Below, piece after piece: positions 25,975 to 35,231 of a DNA stretch of 64,000 bases (within the stretch, counting starts at the first letter, position 1; each line of letters begins with the position of its first letter). Origin of the DNA: G965218495 sp965262785 (lineage in GTDB: Bacteria > Bacteroidota > Rhodothermia > Rhodothermales > Bin80); the NCBI GenBank assembly GCA_965262785.1, contig OZ253559.1, positions 3,472,001-3,536,000 on the forward strand, in the 5' to 3' direction. The notes under the pieces were generated by a model, which saw only the letters and a list, made by a program, of their open reading frames with translations, was not told where the DNA came from and searched no databases. The translations under genes were made by a program, and so were the position numbers.

Positions 25975-26985
25975 ATGTCGCTGCTGCCCTTCTCTTCGGA
26001 CGTTGCCATAGACCTTGGCACCGCCAACACGCTAATCTACGTCAAGGGCAAGGGTATCACGCTTAACGAGCCCAGCATCGTTGCGGTCAATCGCAGTACG
26101 CGCAAACAGATCGCGGTCGGCCGAGAAGCGCTCCTCATGCACGAGCGGACTCATCGTGAGATTGAAACGATACGTCCCCTGAAGGACGGAGTTATCGCAG
26201 ACTTTGAGGTCGCAGAGCAGCTGATCCGTGGCCTGATCCAGAAGGTTCAGAAAGGCTGGATGGCGTCGATTCGGCGCATGGTGGTATGCATTCCCAGCGG
26301 CATTACGGAGGTGGAGAAACGAGCCGTTCGCGATAGCGCCGAGCACGCCGGTGCCAAGAAAGTGCACCTGATTGCCGAGCCTATGGCAGCCGCCATCGGG
26401 ATTGGACTGGATGTCAACGAGCCAGTAGGAAACATGATCGTCGACATCGGCGGCGGCACCACCGAGATCGCCGTTATTACCCTGAGCGGCATCGTGGTAG
26501 ACGAGTCCATTCGCATGGGTGGCGACCGCGTTGACAATGCCATCCACCAGTACTTCAAGCGCTGCCATAACCTCTTGATCGGGCATCGTACGGCGGAGCG
26601 CATCAAGTGTGAGGTTGGCAGTGCGATTCCGCTGAACCCCGAATTTGAGATTTCCGTCAAGGGCCGCGACCTGGTCAGCGGCATTCCCAAGGTTCGTTCG
26701 ATCTCTTCTGAGGCGGTGCGCGCCGCGCTGGCAGATACGGTCGAAGACATTGCTGCAGCGGTAATGCGCTGTTTGGAACGAACGCCGCCGGAGTTGGGCT
26801 CGGACATACTGGAACGCGGCATCATGCTTACAGGAGGGGGCGCCCTGCTCAATGGCATGGACGAAATGATCCGCAGTCGCGTAGAAATTCCAGTCTACAT
26901 CGCCGAGGGGCCCCTGACTGCAGTCGTGCGTGGCACGGGCAAAGTCCTGGAGGAGGTTGGTGCGTATCGCAGCGTACTGATGTAG
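25975..26985 (+). CDS. mreB: Rod-shape-determining protein MreB
   Basis: 336 residues from the ATG at 25975 (MSLLPFSSDVAIDLGTANTL); a longer frame upstream has no support. Actin-fold motifs: DLGTANTLIYVKGKGI (phosphate 1), DIGGGTTEIAVITLSG (phosphate 2), and GGGALLNGMDEMI (adenosine). It polymerises under the inner membrane and guides lateral cell-wall synthesis, so the cell is presumably rod-shaped. mreC follows after 32 bases. Confidence 0.97.
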   Translation: MSLLPFSSDVAIDLGTANTLIYVKGKGITLNEPSIVAVNRSTRKQIAVGREALLMHERTHREIETIRPLKDGVIADFEVAEQLIRGLIQKVQKGWMASIRRMVVCIPSGITEVEKRAVRDSAEHAGAKKVHLIAEPMAAAIGIGLDVNEPVGNMIVDIGGGTTEIAVITLSGIVVDESIRMGGDRVDNAIHQYFKRCHNLLIGHRTAERIKCEVGSAIPLNPEFEISVKGRDLVSGIPKVRSISSEAVRAALADTVEDIAAAVMRCLERTPPELGSDILERGIMLTGGGALLNGMDEMIRSRVEIPVYIAEGPLTAVVRGTGKVLEEVGAYRSVLM

Positions 26986-27017
26986 CGGTTCAGCTAGGCC
27001 TCTAATTCTCGATTGCC

Positions 27018-27845
27018 ATGCGCTTTCATTGGTGGGACCGCATCCGGGACTGGATCGTTCTGGTCGCACTCCTGTTGGCATCAGTGACGATGATGCTGGC
27101 ACACAACGATCCGGTGATGCGAAACCTTCGTGCGCTATCCCTAGATTTCGTCAGCCGGATTGAGACCCGATTTACCTGGGCCGGGCAGTTCACTCGGACC
27201 ATTGAGGAGAATGCTCTGCTGCGCCGCGATAATGTTCTGCTCAGCAGCCAGCTAGCGCGGCTGAACGTTGCCCGCATGGAAAATGTGCAGCTTGAGCACG
27301 CGTTGGGATTTAAACAGGAGGCCGCCTATGATATGGTGGCCGCACGCATCGTTTCCAAGGATATCTTTGGTCAGGAAAATTTCCTGACCCTGAACGTCGG
27401 TGCGGCCGACGGCATCGAAATCGATATGGCCGTGGTCAGCAACCACGGCATACTGGGCCGTGTCGTACTAGTTAGCAAAAACTACTGCCGCGTGCTGTCG
27501 TACCTGAATACCGGGTTTCGGGTACCTGTAGATGTCTTGCCCAGCTTTGGGGTTGGCATGATTAGCTGGTCCGGTCTTCGGCCCGACATGTTGGCTTTGG
27601 AGAATATGGTGAAGACCGTAGCAGTAGGCATCGGGGACACCGCCGTTACCAGTTCTACCAGCCGAATTTTTCCGCCCGGCTACCTGGTTGGCACTGTCAC
27701 TGCGGTGGATACGCTCCCGGGCTTGAACTATCTCGACGTCGCAGTGCGCCCTGCGGCCGATATCGGAAGTGCGCAGTATGCATTTGTGCTGCTGTACCAG
27801 GACGAAGAGGAGCGATACCGGCTGGAAAGCGAAGAGATACGCTGA
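27018..27845 (+). CDS. mreC: Rod-shape-determining protein MreC
   Basis: 275 residues. A single N-terminal membrane helix (DWIVLVALLLASVTMMLA), then a coiled coil (TIEENALLRRDNVLLSSQLA) and the MreC beta-barrel core (MVAARIVSKDIFGQENFLTL, VSNHGILGRVV). It links MreB to the periplasmic wall-synthesis machinery. The usual downstream neighbours mreD, mrdA and rodA are absent here; a hairpin and then a DacB-type gene follow. Confidence 0.92.
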   Translation: MRFHWWDRIRDWIVLVALLLASVTMMLAHNDPVMRNLRALSLDFVSRIETRFTWAGQFTRTIEENALLRRDNVLLSSQLARLNVARMENVQLEHALGFKQEAAYDMVAARIVSKDIFGQENFLTLNVGAADGIEIDMAVVSNHGILGRVVLVSKNYCRVLSYLNTGFRVPVDVLPSFGVGMISWSGLRPDMLALENMVKTVAVGIGDTAVTSSTSRIFPPGYLVGTVTAVDTLPGLNYLDVAVRPAADIGSAQYAFVLLYQDEEERYRLESEEIR

Positions 27846-27898
27846 GGCGTGTACGCACCGCGGTATGCAGTGAAGGCGTATCTTCCGCGGCTCCTGCC

Positions 27899-27928
27899 AG
27901 GGCGCCTGCGACCGGTGGTAGGCGCCCT
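27899..27928 (+). terminator. Perfect 9-bp hairpin after mreC
   Basis: AGGGCGCCT (27899-27907) and AGGCGCCCT (27920-27928) pair perfectly around a 12-base loop that itself holds the palindrome ACCGGT. It lies 54 bases past the mreC stop and 61 bases before the dacB-type start. No T-run follows, so it may be a Rho-assisted terminator or an mRNA end-protecting hairpin. Confidence 0.45.
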
Positions 27929-27988
27929 TGTCCAATTGTGTAAGGCGCAACCTCAAGCTTGCGCGGTTCCACTAACCACTCCACACGC

Positions 27989-29494
27989 ATGGCTTCAGAC
28001 CGCTTCACACTTCGCCAGGCAGGCATGCATTGCTTGTTCCTATTCGCGCTCGCGCAACCGGCACGCACGGATGCGCAGCCTCAGCAGCGCCCATTGGAGT
28101 TCGATATCCAGGACATCATTGACGACACCGCCACCAACAACGCATGGTGGGGAGTTTATGCAGTCGATTTGAATTCAGGCGAAGCCATATATGCCGACAA
28201 CGCAGGGCGCAGTTTCATACCCGCTTCGGGGACGAAGCTCTATACGACGGCAGCAGCGCTGGACCTGCTCGGACCCGATTATCGGTACAAAACCCAACTG
28301 TTTGCCGACGGTGCCATTGAGCGGGGCGTGCTGAGCGGCAACTTGATCGTGCGGGGCGCCGGGGATCCTTCACTTGGCAGCGTGGAGTTTGACCAGCCGC
28401 CCACGCATGTCTTCCATGCGTGGGCAGACTCCCTGCATGCCGCAGGAGTCACGCGCGTGGCCGGGGACATCATTGGCGATGACAACATCTTTGACGACAC
28501 GCCCCTGGGCAACAGCTGGGCTTGGGACGATGAGGTGTACGGGTATTCCGCCCAGGCCAGCGGGCTCTCGTTTCATGACAATGCGGTCAATGTAGCCATT
28601 GCCGCCCGGGAATACGGCGAGTCCGCTGCCGTGACCTGGTCGCCGGCGGCAACAAGCTATGTTACAGTCCTTAACGCTACGCGGACGATCGCCCGGGGCG
28701 CCGCATTGAAAGAAGGCTACGACCGCGCCCAAGGCACCAACAGGATAGAGCTCTCAAGCGAGGTGCCTGTAGGGCGAATTGACAAGGAGTCAATCGCTGT
28801 TCATAACCCGACTTTATTCTTTGTGCACGCTTTGCGCGAAGTGCTGATCGATCGGGGCATCAGCGTCGGTGGCACCTTGGTAGACGTGGACGACTTGTCC
28901 ATCAGGCCAAATTACCCGGCACTGCGCCGCCTGGCAACCTACCTGTCCCCGCCGCTGGCGGACCTTGTTACAGTCATCAACAAGCACAGCCAGAATCTCT
29001 ACGCCGAGCTGGTGCTTCGCACGATAGGCACCGAGCATCCCGTAGATGACGAGGACTTGGATGCCGGCTCCGCTGAGATGGGTATCGCCGCCGCAATGGA
29101 GACGTTTTTGGCAGCAGGCATAGATACCAGCCGCCTGCAGTTGGTCGATGGATCAGGTCTTTCCCGAATGAACCTTGCGACCCCGGCCATGACCGTTCAG
29201 TTGCTGCAGTTCATGGCAGGCCACGCAGATACGCGCGTGAGGTCGACTTTCGAGAATTCGCTGGCAGTAGGCGGTCAGAGCGGAACTCTAGAGCACCGAC
29301 TCAGGTCCGTGAGCGCTCGCGTACGAGCCAAAACCGGATCGCTCGGCAATGTAAGCTCACTGAGCGGCTACCTGGATACACGAAAAGGTCGCCACCTTGC
29401 GTTCTCTATCGTGTGCAACCACTTTACCGTACCAACGCGCACAATCCGGCGTGCCCAGGACCGCATCGTCACCGCACTGGTTCTGGAGCGCTGA
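27989..29494 (+). CDS. dacB: D-alanyl-D-alanine carboxypeptidase/endopeptidase (PBP4, S13)
   Basis: About 501 residues from the ATG at 27989, giving a signal region around GMHCLFLFALAQPARTDA. Serine penicillin-binding motifs are present: SGTK (SxxK, in FIPASGTKLYTTAAA), SQN (SxN, in INKHSQNLYAELVLR) and KTG (AKTGSLGNVSSLSGYL). The inserted domains between SxxK and SxN (GDDNIFDDTPLGNSWAWDDE) are typical of the S13/PBP4 class. It trims or cleaves peptidoglycan stem peptides in the periplasm. Placement after mreBC ties it to cell-shape control. Confidence 0.92.
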   Translation: MASDRFTLRQAGMHCLFLFALAQPARTDAQPQQRPLEFDIQDIIDDTATNNAWWGVYAVDLNSGEAIYADNAGRSFIPASGTKLYTTAAALDLLGPDYRYKTQLFADGAIERGVLSGNLIVRGAGDPSLGSVEFDQPPTHVFHAWADSLHAAGVTRVAGDIIGDDNIFDDTPLGNSWAWDDEVYGYSAQASGLSFHDNAVNVAIAAREYGESAAVTWSPAATSYVTVLNATRTIARGAALKEGYDRAQGTNRIELSSEVPVGRIDKESIAVHNPTLFFVHALREVLIDRGISVGGTLVDVDDLSIRPNYPALRRLATYLSPPLADLVTVINKHSQNLYAELVLRTIGTEHPVDDEDLDAGSAEMGIAAAMETFLAAGIDTSRLQLVDGSGLSRMNLATPAMTVQLLQFMAGHADTRVRSTFENSLAVGGQSGTLEHRLRSVSARVRAKTGSLGNVSSLSGYLDTRKGRHLAFSIVCNHFTVPTRTIRRAQDRIVTALVLER

Positions 29495-29589
29495 GCCTGC
29501 TGAACCCTTGTTACGCATTGGTTCGTATAAGTATTACTTTCGCGTGCAGTTCTGCTACAATGGAATGAATTCTCGCCTGCACAATACTG

Positions 29590-30153
29590 ATGAAATCAAA
29601 ATCTCTTCCTGCTATTGTCGGCACTACCGTGGTCGGAGTGCGCAAGGGCGGAAAGGTAGTCCTTGGCTCGGATGGTCAGGCCACGATGGGAACCACGGTC
29701 ATGAAGCACAGGGCACAGAAGGTACGTCCGCTGTTTGACGGCAAGATACTGGGTGGGTTTGCGGGCGCAACCGCAGATGCTTTTACGCTGTTTGAACGGT
29801 TTGAAGAGAAACTCCAGCAGTTTTCCGGAAACGTAACAAGAGCCGCGGTCGAACTGGCGAAGGACTGGCGTACTGACAGGTATCTGCGTCGTCTGGAGGC
29901 ACTGTTGGCCGTAGGCGCTCCTGATCGGCTGTTAGTACTAAGTGGCAGTGGAGACATTATTGAGCCTGATGACGACATCGTCGCGATTGGTTCTGGCGGG
30001 CCATACGCGCTGGCGGCTGCCCGTGCACTGGCACGGCATTCACCCGGCCTTAGCGCCAGAGAAATCGTGACGCACGCCCTTGCCACAGCCGCGGACATAT
30101 GCATTTACACTAACGCCTATACCACTATTCTGGAGATTGACGCCACTGAATAA
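29590..30153 (+). CDS. hslV: ATP-dependent protease subunit HslV
   Basis: 187 residues. The mature protease should start at Thr12 in AIVGTTVVGVRKGGKVVLGS, after an 11-residue propeptide; the Thr nucleophile is then N-terminal, as required. GDGQATLGNTVMK-like sequence (SDGQATMGTTVMKHRAQKVR) and GGFAGATADAFTLFERFE fix the family. It forms the two-ring peptidase of the HslVU complex. Its unfoldase hslU begins 1.17 kb downstream, with an NYN-domain gene in between. Confidence 0.95.
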   Translation: MKSKSLPAIVGTTVVGVRKGGKVVLGSDGQATMGTTVMKHRAQKVRPLFDGKILGGFAGATADAFTLFERFEEKLQQFSGNVTRAAVELAKDWRTDRYLRRLEALLAVGAPDRLLVLSGSGDIIEPDDDIVAIGSGGPYALAAARALARHSPGLSAREIVTHALATAADICIYTNAYTTILEIDATE

Positions 30154-30182
30154 GACGCCGGTGGCCGCAAAACACTATTGCC

Positions 30183-31289
30183 ATGCGTTATCAATCAGGC
30201 GCGTCCAAGGGCACTGCGGCGCACGATCGCGCAGCCGTGTTCGTGGACTACGACAACCTGTTCAGCCACCTTCAAGGGCGAATCGGTCTCAGGCTGCGCC
30301 CAAGTGACGTGATTTCCGAGCTGCTGCTTGGAGTGCGGCAGCACTTGAGCCGTGAAATACGGGCTACTGCCTCACTCGTGGCCGCTTACGCAGACTTCTC
30401 CGAGATTCACGGCGGAGGGCAGGATGTGACGCGCAGCTTGTATCTGCAGGGTGTTGATCCGCGTTTCGTCCCCACGTCCATACAGCGCAATGCGGCAGAG
30501 CTGCAACTCAGCGTAGACGTAGTCGAGTCCTTCCACACGCACCCGGATGTGCGCATTGTAGTTATCGTCTCCGGCGATAGACCCTACCTCCCGCTCATTC
30601 AGCATTCGCTGCGTTCGGGCCGACGCCCGGTCGTTGTCATGTTACGGCCGCCCGACAGCGGTCGGCGTGCGGGGAATGAAGATGTGGTAATCAATGCATC
30701 GAGACTGCTACGAAACGCGACAGCACGCGAACTCGGTTTGAAAACGGGCAGTGCCCGTGCGGCCCGCCAACCGGCACCCGGGCGCGGATCCACCGGGCGA
30801 CCGCACCCGGTCGAACACCGCGTAATAACGCACCCGGGCGCGCTCGCAGCCTTGGATGTGATCGAGGAGCACTTCGGACAATACGACGAAATCTACCTAA
30901 CGCCGTTATTGCGCAAGCTTTCGGAAGTGATCGGCGACGCGGAATATGATCCAAAGTCGCTCATTAGTCAGATCGAAGAAGCCGGTGCCGTATGGCTGGA
31001 GAAACGCAAAGGGTTCCCGTATGACTACACCGTCCTTTTGATTGACGCAGACCACCCCAACGTGGCACCGGCCCGGATGCACGATGGCGAATTCGGCGAC
31101 GACAATACCGGACCTGAGTATGATCGGGGCGCACGTTACGAGGAGAAGCAGTACGACGGACCGTACAGGGATGAGAAGTCGGAAGTCTATGAAGAGGCAG
31201 ACTACCCGGACGAGTACGAAGACGAACAAGATGGCACCTTTTCGGCACAAGATCTGGAGGAGCCAGACCGCGGCGACAACACATACTGA
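30183..31289 (+). CDS. NYN-domain (putative RNase) protein with C-terminal OST-HTH-like domain
   Basis: 368 residues. The N-terminal ~165 residues form a PIN-like NYN domain: AAVFVDYDNLFSHLQGR (first catalytic Asp pair), AAYADFSE, LQLSVDVVESFHTHPDVRIV and VIVSGDRPYLPLIQHSLRSG (later acidic residues). A basic linker (RAARQPAPGRGSTGRPHP) is followed by a small helical domain at about 218-280 (ALDVIEEHFGQYDEIYLTPL...SLISQIEEAGAVWLEK) resembling an OST-HTH/LOTUS RNA-binding fold. The tail is very acidic and tyrosine-rich. It probably binds and cuts RNA. It lies 29 bases after hslV and 29 before hslU, hence within one transcript. The NYN call is good; OST-HTH is moderate. Confidence 0.78.
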   Translation: MRYQSGASKGTAAHDRAAVFVDYDNLFSHLQGRIGLRLRPSDVISELLLGVRQHLSREIRATASLVAAYADFSEIHGGGQDVTRSLYLQGVDPRFVPTSIQRNAAELQLSVDVVESFHTHPDVRIVVIVSGDRPYLPLIQHSLRSGRRPVVVMLRPPDSGRRAGNEDVVINASRLLRNATARELGLKTGSARAARQPAPGRGSTGRPHPVEHRVITHPGALAALDVIEEHFGQYDEIYLTPLLRKLSEVIGDAEYDPKSLISQIEEAGAVWLEKRKGFPYDYTVLLIDADHPNVAPARMHDGEFGDDNTGPEYDRGARYEEKQYDGPYRDEKSEVYEEADYPDEYEDEQDGTFSAQDLEEPDRGDNTY

Positions 31290-31318
31290 TACAAAAACGT
31301 TAACTATTCCTTTTTCTT

Positions 31319-32701
31319 ATGCGCGATGAGCTGACGCCTCGCCAGATCGTTTCGGAGTTGGACAAGTACATCATTGGGCAATCAGATGCCAAGCGCATTG
31401 TAGCGATTGCGCTTCGTAATCGGTGGCGTCGTCAGAATGCGCCGCCGGAGATGCGAGACGAAATCATGCCCAGCAACATCGTCCTGATCGGGCCGACCGG
31501 GGTGGGTAAGACCGAAATCGCCCGGCGTCTGGCGCGGCTTGCGGATGCGCCATTCATAAAAGTCGAGGCCACTAAGTTCACCGAGGTAGGGTACGTAGGA
31601 CGCGATGTGGACAGCATGATTCGCGACCTCGCCGACATCGCCGTCAACATGGTTCGCGGAGAGCATGAAGTGCGTGTCCAGAAGCGCGCCCGGGAGCTTG
31701 CTGACGAGCGAATCCTGGACGCCCTGCTGCCACGGTCCTCGACACCCGTTACGGCAGACGCAGGCTTGGAAGTGGCCAGACAGTCGGATGGTGATGCAGC
31801 CGGTGAACATAAGTCGCAACGCACGCGCGAGCGGATGCGCACCATGTTGCATGCCGGGTACTTTGATGAACGCGAGATAGAAATTGAAGTCACGGCGGAT
31901 CAGTCACCCATGTTGCAGGTCTTCGGACCTATGGGACTTGAAGAGATGGGCATGAATCTCCAGGAACTCTTCGGAAGTATGGGGCCTCGACGCCGCAAGA
32001 AGCGGCGCGTCAAGGTAGCGGATGCGTACGAAGTCCTGACCCCGCAAGAGGCGCAAAAGCTGATTGACATGGACAAGGTGACACGCGAGGCGCTGGAACG
32101 TGTCCAGCAGTCAGGCATCGTCTTTATTGATGAAATCGATAAAGTGGCCAGCCGCACAGGCTCAGGCAAGGCCGGCCCCAACGTGTCGCGCGAAGGCGTT
32201 CAGCGCGATCTCCTGCCCATCGTAGAGGGCTCCAACGTCACGACAAAGTACGGGATGGTGCGCACGGATCACGTGCTTTTCGTGGCTAGCGGCGCCTTCC
32301 ATGCCGTCAGGCCCAGTGACCTTATACCCGAGCTGCAGGGACGATTCCCGATACGTGTGGAGCTGGAAAACCTGACCGAGGAAGACTTTGTCAAGATCCT
32401 TACCCAGCCAGAGAACGCTCTGCTGAAGCAGTATCAGGCGCTGCTCAAGTCGGACGGAGTTGACATCAGCTTTACTGAAGATGCCGTAAAAGAGATCGCT
32501 CGCACGGCTGCCGAGGTCAACAGCGATGTCGAAAATATCGGCGCTCGCCGTTTGCATACCATCATGACCACGCTCTTGGAGGACATCTTGTTTGACGCGG
32601 ACGGCACTGGTTTGGCGAAGATTCGGCTGGATGCCACGCAGGTCCGCGACAAACTCGAGGCAATTGTTAAGAACCGGGACCTCAGTCAGTACATCCTGTA
32701 G
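31319..32701 (+). CDS. hslU: HslVU ATPase subunit HslU
   Basis: 460 residues. N-terminal LTPRQIVSELDKYIIGQ, Walker A GPTGVGKT (58-65), Walker B GIVFIDEIDKVAS, sensor region and RRLHTIMTTLLEDILFD are all HslU signatures, and the C-terminus DLSQYIL matches the tail that docks into HslV. It unfolds substrates for HslV. The intermediate domain (about 110-235) has the usual variable composition. Its TAG stop shares one base with the GTG start of the next gene. Confidence 0.97.
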   Translation: MRDELTPRQIVSELDKYIIGQSDAKRIVAIALRNRWRRQNAPPEMRDEIMPSNIVLIGPTGVGKTEIARRLARLADAPFIKVEATKFTEVGYVGRDVDSMIRDLADIAVNMVRGEHEVRVQKRARELADERILDALLPRSSTPVTADAGLEVARQSDGDAAGEHKSQRTRERMRTMLHAGYFDEREIEIEVTADQSPMLQVFGPMGLEEMGMNLQELFGSMGPRRRKKRRVKVADAYEVLTPQEAQKLIDMDKVTREALERVQQSGIVFIDEIDKVASRTGSGKAGPNVSREGVQRDLLPIVEGSNVTTKYGMVRTDHVLFVASGAFHAVRPSDLIPELQGRFPIRVELENLTEEDFVKILTQPENALLKQYQALLKSDGVDISFTEDAVKEIARTAAEVNSDVENIGARRLHTIMTTLLEDILFDADGTGLAKIRLDATQVRDKLEAIVKNRDLSQYIL

Positions 32702-33618
32702 TGTCGTTTGCTTCCAGCAGCTTCGCCTGCAATGATCCTGCGGCCCAGGCGCGGTGGCGGTCGCTGTGGGAAGTCTCAAGGCAGCGCACGGCGTTTTCGT
32801 CGCTGGCTTATGCACAGAACGCCGCCAGCACCTACGGACTTCGAACCCGCATGCACCTGGTAAGTCGCGACGGAATTGACGAGGCCGGCGTGATTGTGCA
32901 CTGGCGACGGCGCGGCATATTGCGTAGGGTGGTTGTGCCGCCCTTTACGCAGTACTCCGCACTCCTGGTGCGCCGCCGCCCGTCCGAAGCCGCAGTCCAC
33001 CGCCGCGAAACCCCACTGGAAGCCCTGCTTCAAAATCTGGAGCGTATATACCGTCCGATTCGCCTTCTGTCCGTTCTAGCAGACCCCCGGCCGGCCCAGT
33101 GGCGCCGTTGGCGTGTGTCTCCGCTCTTTACTTACTGCCTGGATCCCGGAGCTGGAATCGGGGCCTGGTCAGAAGCCACGCGACGCGCCTTTCGCAAGCA
33201 TCAGGAGAGCTTCAGGATCAGAGAGTCTGCGGCCGCGGCGGAAGACATCGTCGGGCTCTGCGCTGGCAGCTACAAGCGCCACGGCCGCAAACTACCTACG
33301 CGCCCGGCGCTCTTGCTGCGCATGATGGACAGCTTGGCAGAGCACGTTCGCTGCTTTGTCGCCTCGCGCCATGATGCCGCCTCCCCTGAGGGCGGACTCG
33401 CGGTACTGCATGATGGCCGCACAGCACACTATTGGGTGGCAGGCAGCGTGCCCGGCCCGTCCATGACGGTTCTTATCGGGCATGTGCTGCCGCTGCTGCA
33501 AGCCTCCGGCATCAGGACATTCGACTTCGTCGGGGCCAACACTCCATCAATTGCCGAATTCAAGCGCCACTTCGGACCAGCTCTGACACCATACTATGCC
33601 TTGGAACTGCATACGTAG
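32701..33618 (+). CDS. GNAT/FemAB-like acetyltransferase
   Basis: 305 residues from a GTG that overlaps the hslU stop by one base. The central and C-terminal parts read like the GNAT-type acyltransferases found next to polysaccharide genes: TRRAFRKHQESFRIRES, VGLCAGSYKRHGRKLPTRPA, and GLAVLHDGRTAHYWVAGSVP followed by GIRTFDFVGANTPSIAEFKR near the end. The last motif, with the preceding HYWVAGS, is typical of BioF2/FemAB-like folds. It probably transfers an acyl or aminoacyl group to a cell-envelope or glycan substrate. A membrane protein and a flippase follow on the same strand. Confidence 0.7.
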   Translation: MSFASSSFACNDPAAQARWRSLWEVSRQRTAFSSLAYAQNAASTYGLRTRMHLVSRDGIDEAGVIVHWRRRGILRRVVVPPFTQYSALLVRRRPSEAAVHRRETPLEALLQNLERIYRPIRLLSVLADPRPAQWRRWRVSPLFTYCLDPGAGIGAWSEATRRAFRKHQESFRIRESAAAAEDIVGLCAGSYKRHGRKLPTRPALLLRMMDSLAEHVRCFVASRHDAASPEGGLAVLHDGRTAHYWVAGSVPGPSMTVLIGHVLPLLQASGIRTFDFVGANTPSIAEFKRHFGPALTPYYALELHT

Positions 33619-33650
33619 CAGGGCAAGTCAGTAGCGCATTTCCGCCGATC

Positions 33651-35231
33651 ATGGTCATTGGCGATACTCGCGGACCTCTTTTTGGGCCTGATCCGGCCCG
33701 CATACCGTGGTTCTTGCCGCTGCTCACGCTTACGGCCTACCTCCTTCTGCGAGGCTATGGCTACGGCAACGGAGATCACGATGACTTCCTGCCGTACCTC
33801 CTTCGCCTGCTGGATCCGGAAACCCTGGCCTCAGACTGGTATGTATCCACGCAGGTGGAAGCAATTGGGCATCGTTCGGGTTTTGTTTGGCTCTTATTTC
33901 TCCCAGCTAAACTCCTTGGGCCATTCGTCACTCTGGCCGTCCTCTATGTCATATGCTGGTGCTCAGTTGCTGCCGGCATCTACGCACTGAGCTACCATGT
34001 GACACCCGACCGCATAGCGGCAGCCGGCTCCGTGGTCGCACTGCTGATCTTCACGCGAAAGTTCTCTTTAGGAAGCAATGACGTTGTCAGCTGGCAGCTG
34101 GTGCCCAGCTTCGCTGGTTGGGCCTTGGCCCTGTGGGGGATCGTGCTGCACGTCCGCATGCGCCCGCTCCGGGCGGCCTTGCTCTTTGGACTTGCCGCAT
34201 GGGTGCAGTCGCTCGTAGGACTGCACATGGCGTTTGTGTTCGGGCTAATGATGATCTGGGAGCGGAGGCCGCTGCGCAGCATTTTGGCTTTTGTTGGCGT
34301 CTTTGCGCTGGTGTCACTAGTCGCCATAGGCCCGCAAGTCCTGCAGCAGTGGAACGCCAGCGGCACAGAGCCTTCCCTGTTCCATATCCTGTTCGAATTC
34401 AGAGCTCCTCACCACTATATCCTCTCGCGTTTTGTCTTCTCAAGCGCGATGGCGTTCCTGGGCCTTTTCGTCGTGGCACTGCTCTGCACTCCTGCACTTA
34501 GTAAGGAGCAGCGGATTTTCCCTGTGCGGGTCCTGGTAGTCATCGGCGCTCTGTGCGTTGTAGGCTTTTTGGGGACAGACGTATTTCGAAGCGAGTTCAT
34601 CGGAAAGCTTCAATTGTTCCGGGCCACGGTCTTTGCCAAGATTGTTCTTGTGATCATGATTTGCACGACGATTGGCCGCTTCCTGCCGAAAGTGGTGCGC
34701 CGCCTTCTGGATCCATTCTTTGATCGCGCCCACTACACGTTTGCAGGAGCCTTGGCCGTGGCGGCAGCGCTCGCGATCGCGAGCCCCGACGTACTGGGAT
34801 TCGGGCCGCCAGCGGTGACAGGTGACAGCCCGCCGAAGGAGCAAGTAATGACGTGGGCGCGCACTGAATCCGCGCGCGAAAGCGTGTTTGCGGTGCCCCC
34901 GTCCTGGGAAAGCTTTAGAAGTCGAGCGCGGCGAAGCATCGTCGTAAGCTTCAAGGCCGTGCCCTTCACCGCGGAGCACAACCTTGAGTGGTATCGACGG
35001 CTCCTGACAGTGGCACCAATTGAGGTGTCTGGCACGGAGTCTGCGAGAAATGTCCTGGAGCGCCTGGACGCCGCCTTTTTTTCGCTTCCTGCCGAAGAAG
35101 TCCGGCGGATGGGTCTCCAGTACGGGGTCAACTATGTGGTCCGCCTGGGACCGCTTGATCCAGTGCCGCCTGGATTTGAGGAGGCGTTCGTCGCAGGAGA
35201 CCTGGTCACGTACCGCATCGCCGACCCTTGA
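33651..35231 (+). CDS. Polytopic membrane protein, possibly glycan-related
   Basis: About 526 residues from the ATG at 33651; the frame is open further upstream only as antisense-like sequence within the previous gene. It has around ten hydrophobic helices (for example FLPLLTLTAYLLLR, FVTLAVLYVICWCSVAAGIY, FVGVFALVSLVAIG and the block FPVRVLVVIGALCVVGFLG), a large N-terminal loop GYGNGDHDDFLPYLLRLLDP and a C-terminal soluble domain of ~120 residues. The shape is like membrane glycosyltransferase or DUF6798-type proteins, but no catalytic motif is obvious. It ends one base into the flippase start. Function unknown. Confidence 0.6.
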   Translation: MVIGDTRGPLFGPDPARIPWFLPLLTLTAYLLLRGYGYGNGDHDDFLPYLLRLLDPETLASDWYVSTQVEAIGHRSGFVWLLFLPAKLLGPFVTLAVLYVICWCSVAAGIYALSYHVTPDRIAAAGSVVALLIFTRKFSLGSNDVVSWQLVPSFAGWALALWGIVLHVRMRPLRAALLFGLAAWVQSLVGLHMAFVFGLMMIWERRPLRSILAFVGVFALVSLVAIGPQVLQQWNASGTEPSLFHILFEFRAPHHYILSRFVFSSAMAFLGLFVVALLCTPALSKEQRIFPVRVLVVIGALCVVGFLGTDVFRSEFIGKLQLFRATVFAKIVLVIMICTTIGRFLPKVVRRLLDPFFDRAHYTFAGALAVAAALAIASPDVLGFGPPAVTGDSPPKEQVMTWARTESARESVFAVPPSWESFRSRARRSIVVSFKAVPFTAEHNLEWYRRLLTVAPIEVSGTESARNVLERLDAAFFSLPAEEVRRMGLQYGVNYVVRLGPLDPVPPGFEEAFVAGDLVTYRIADP

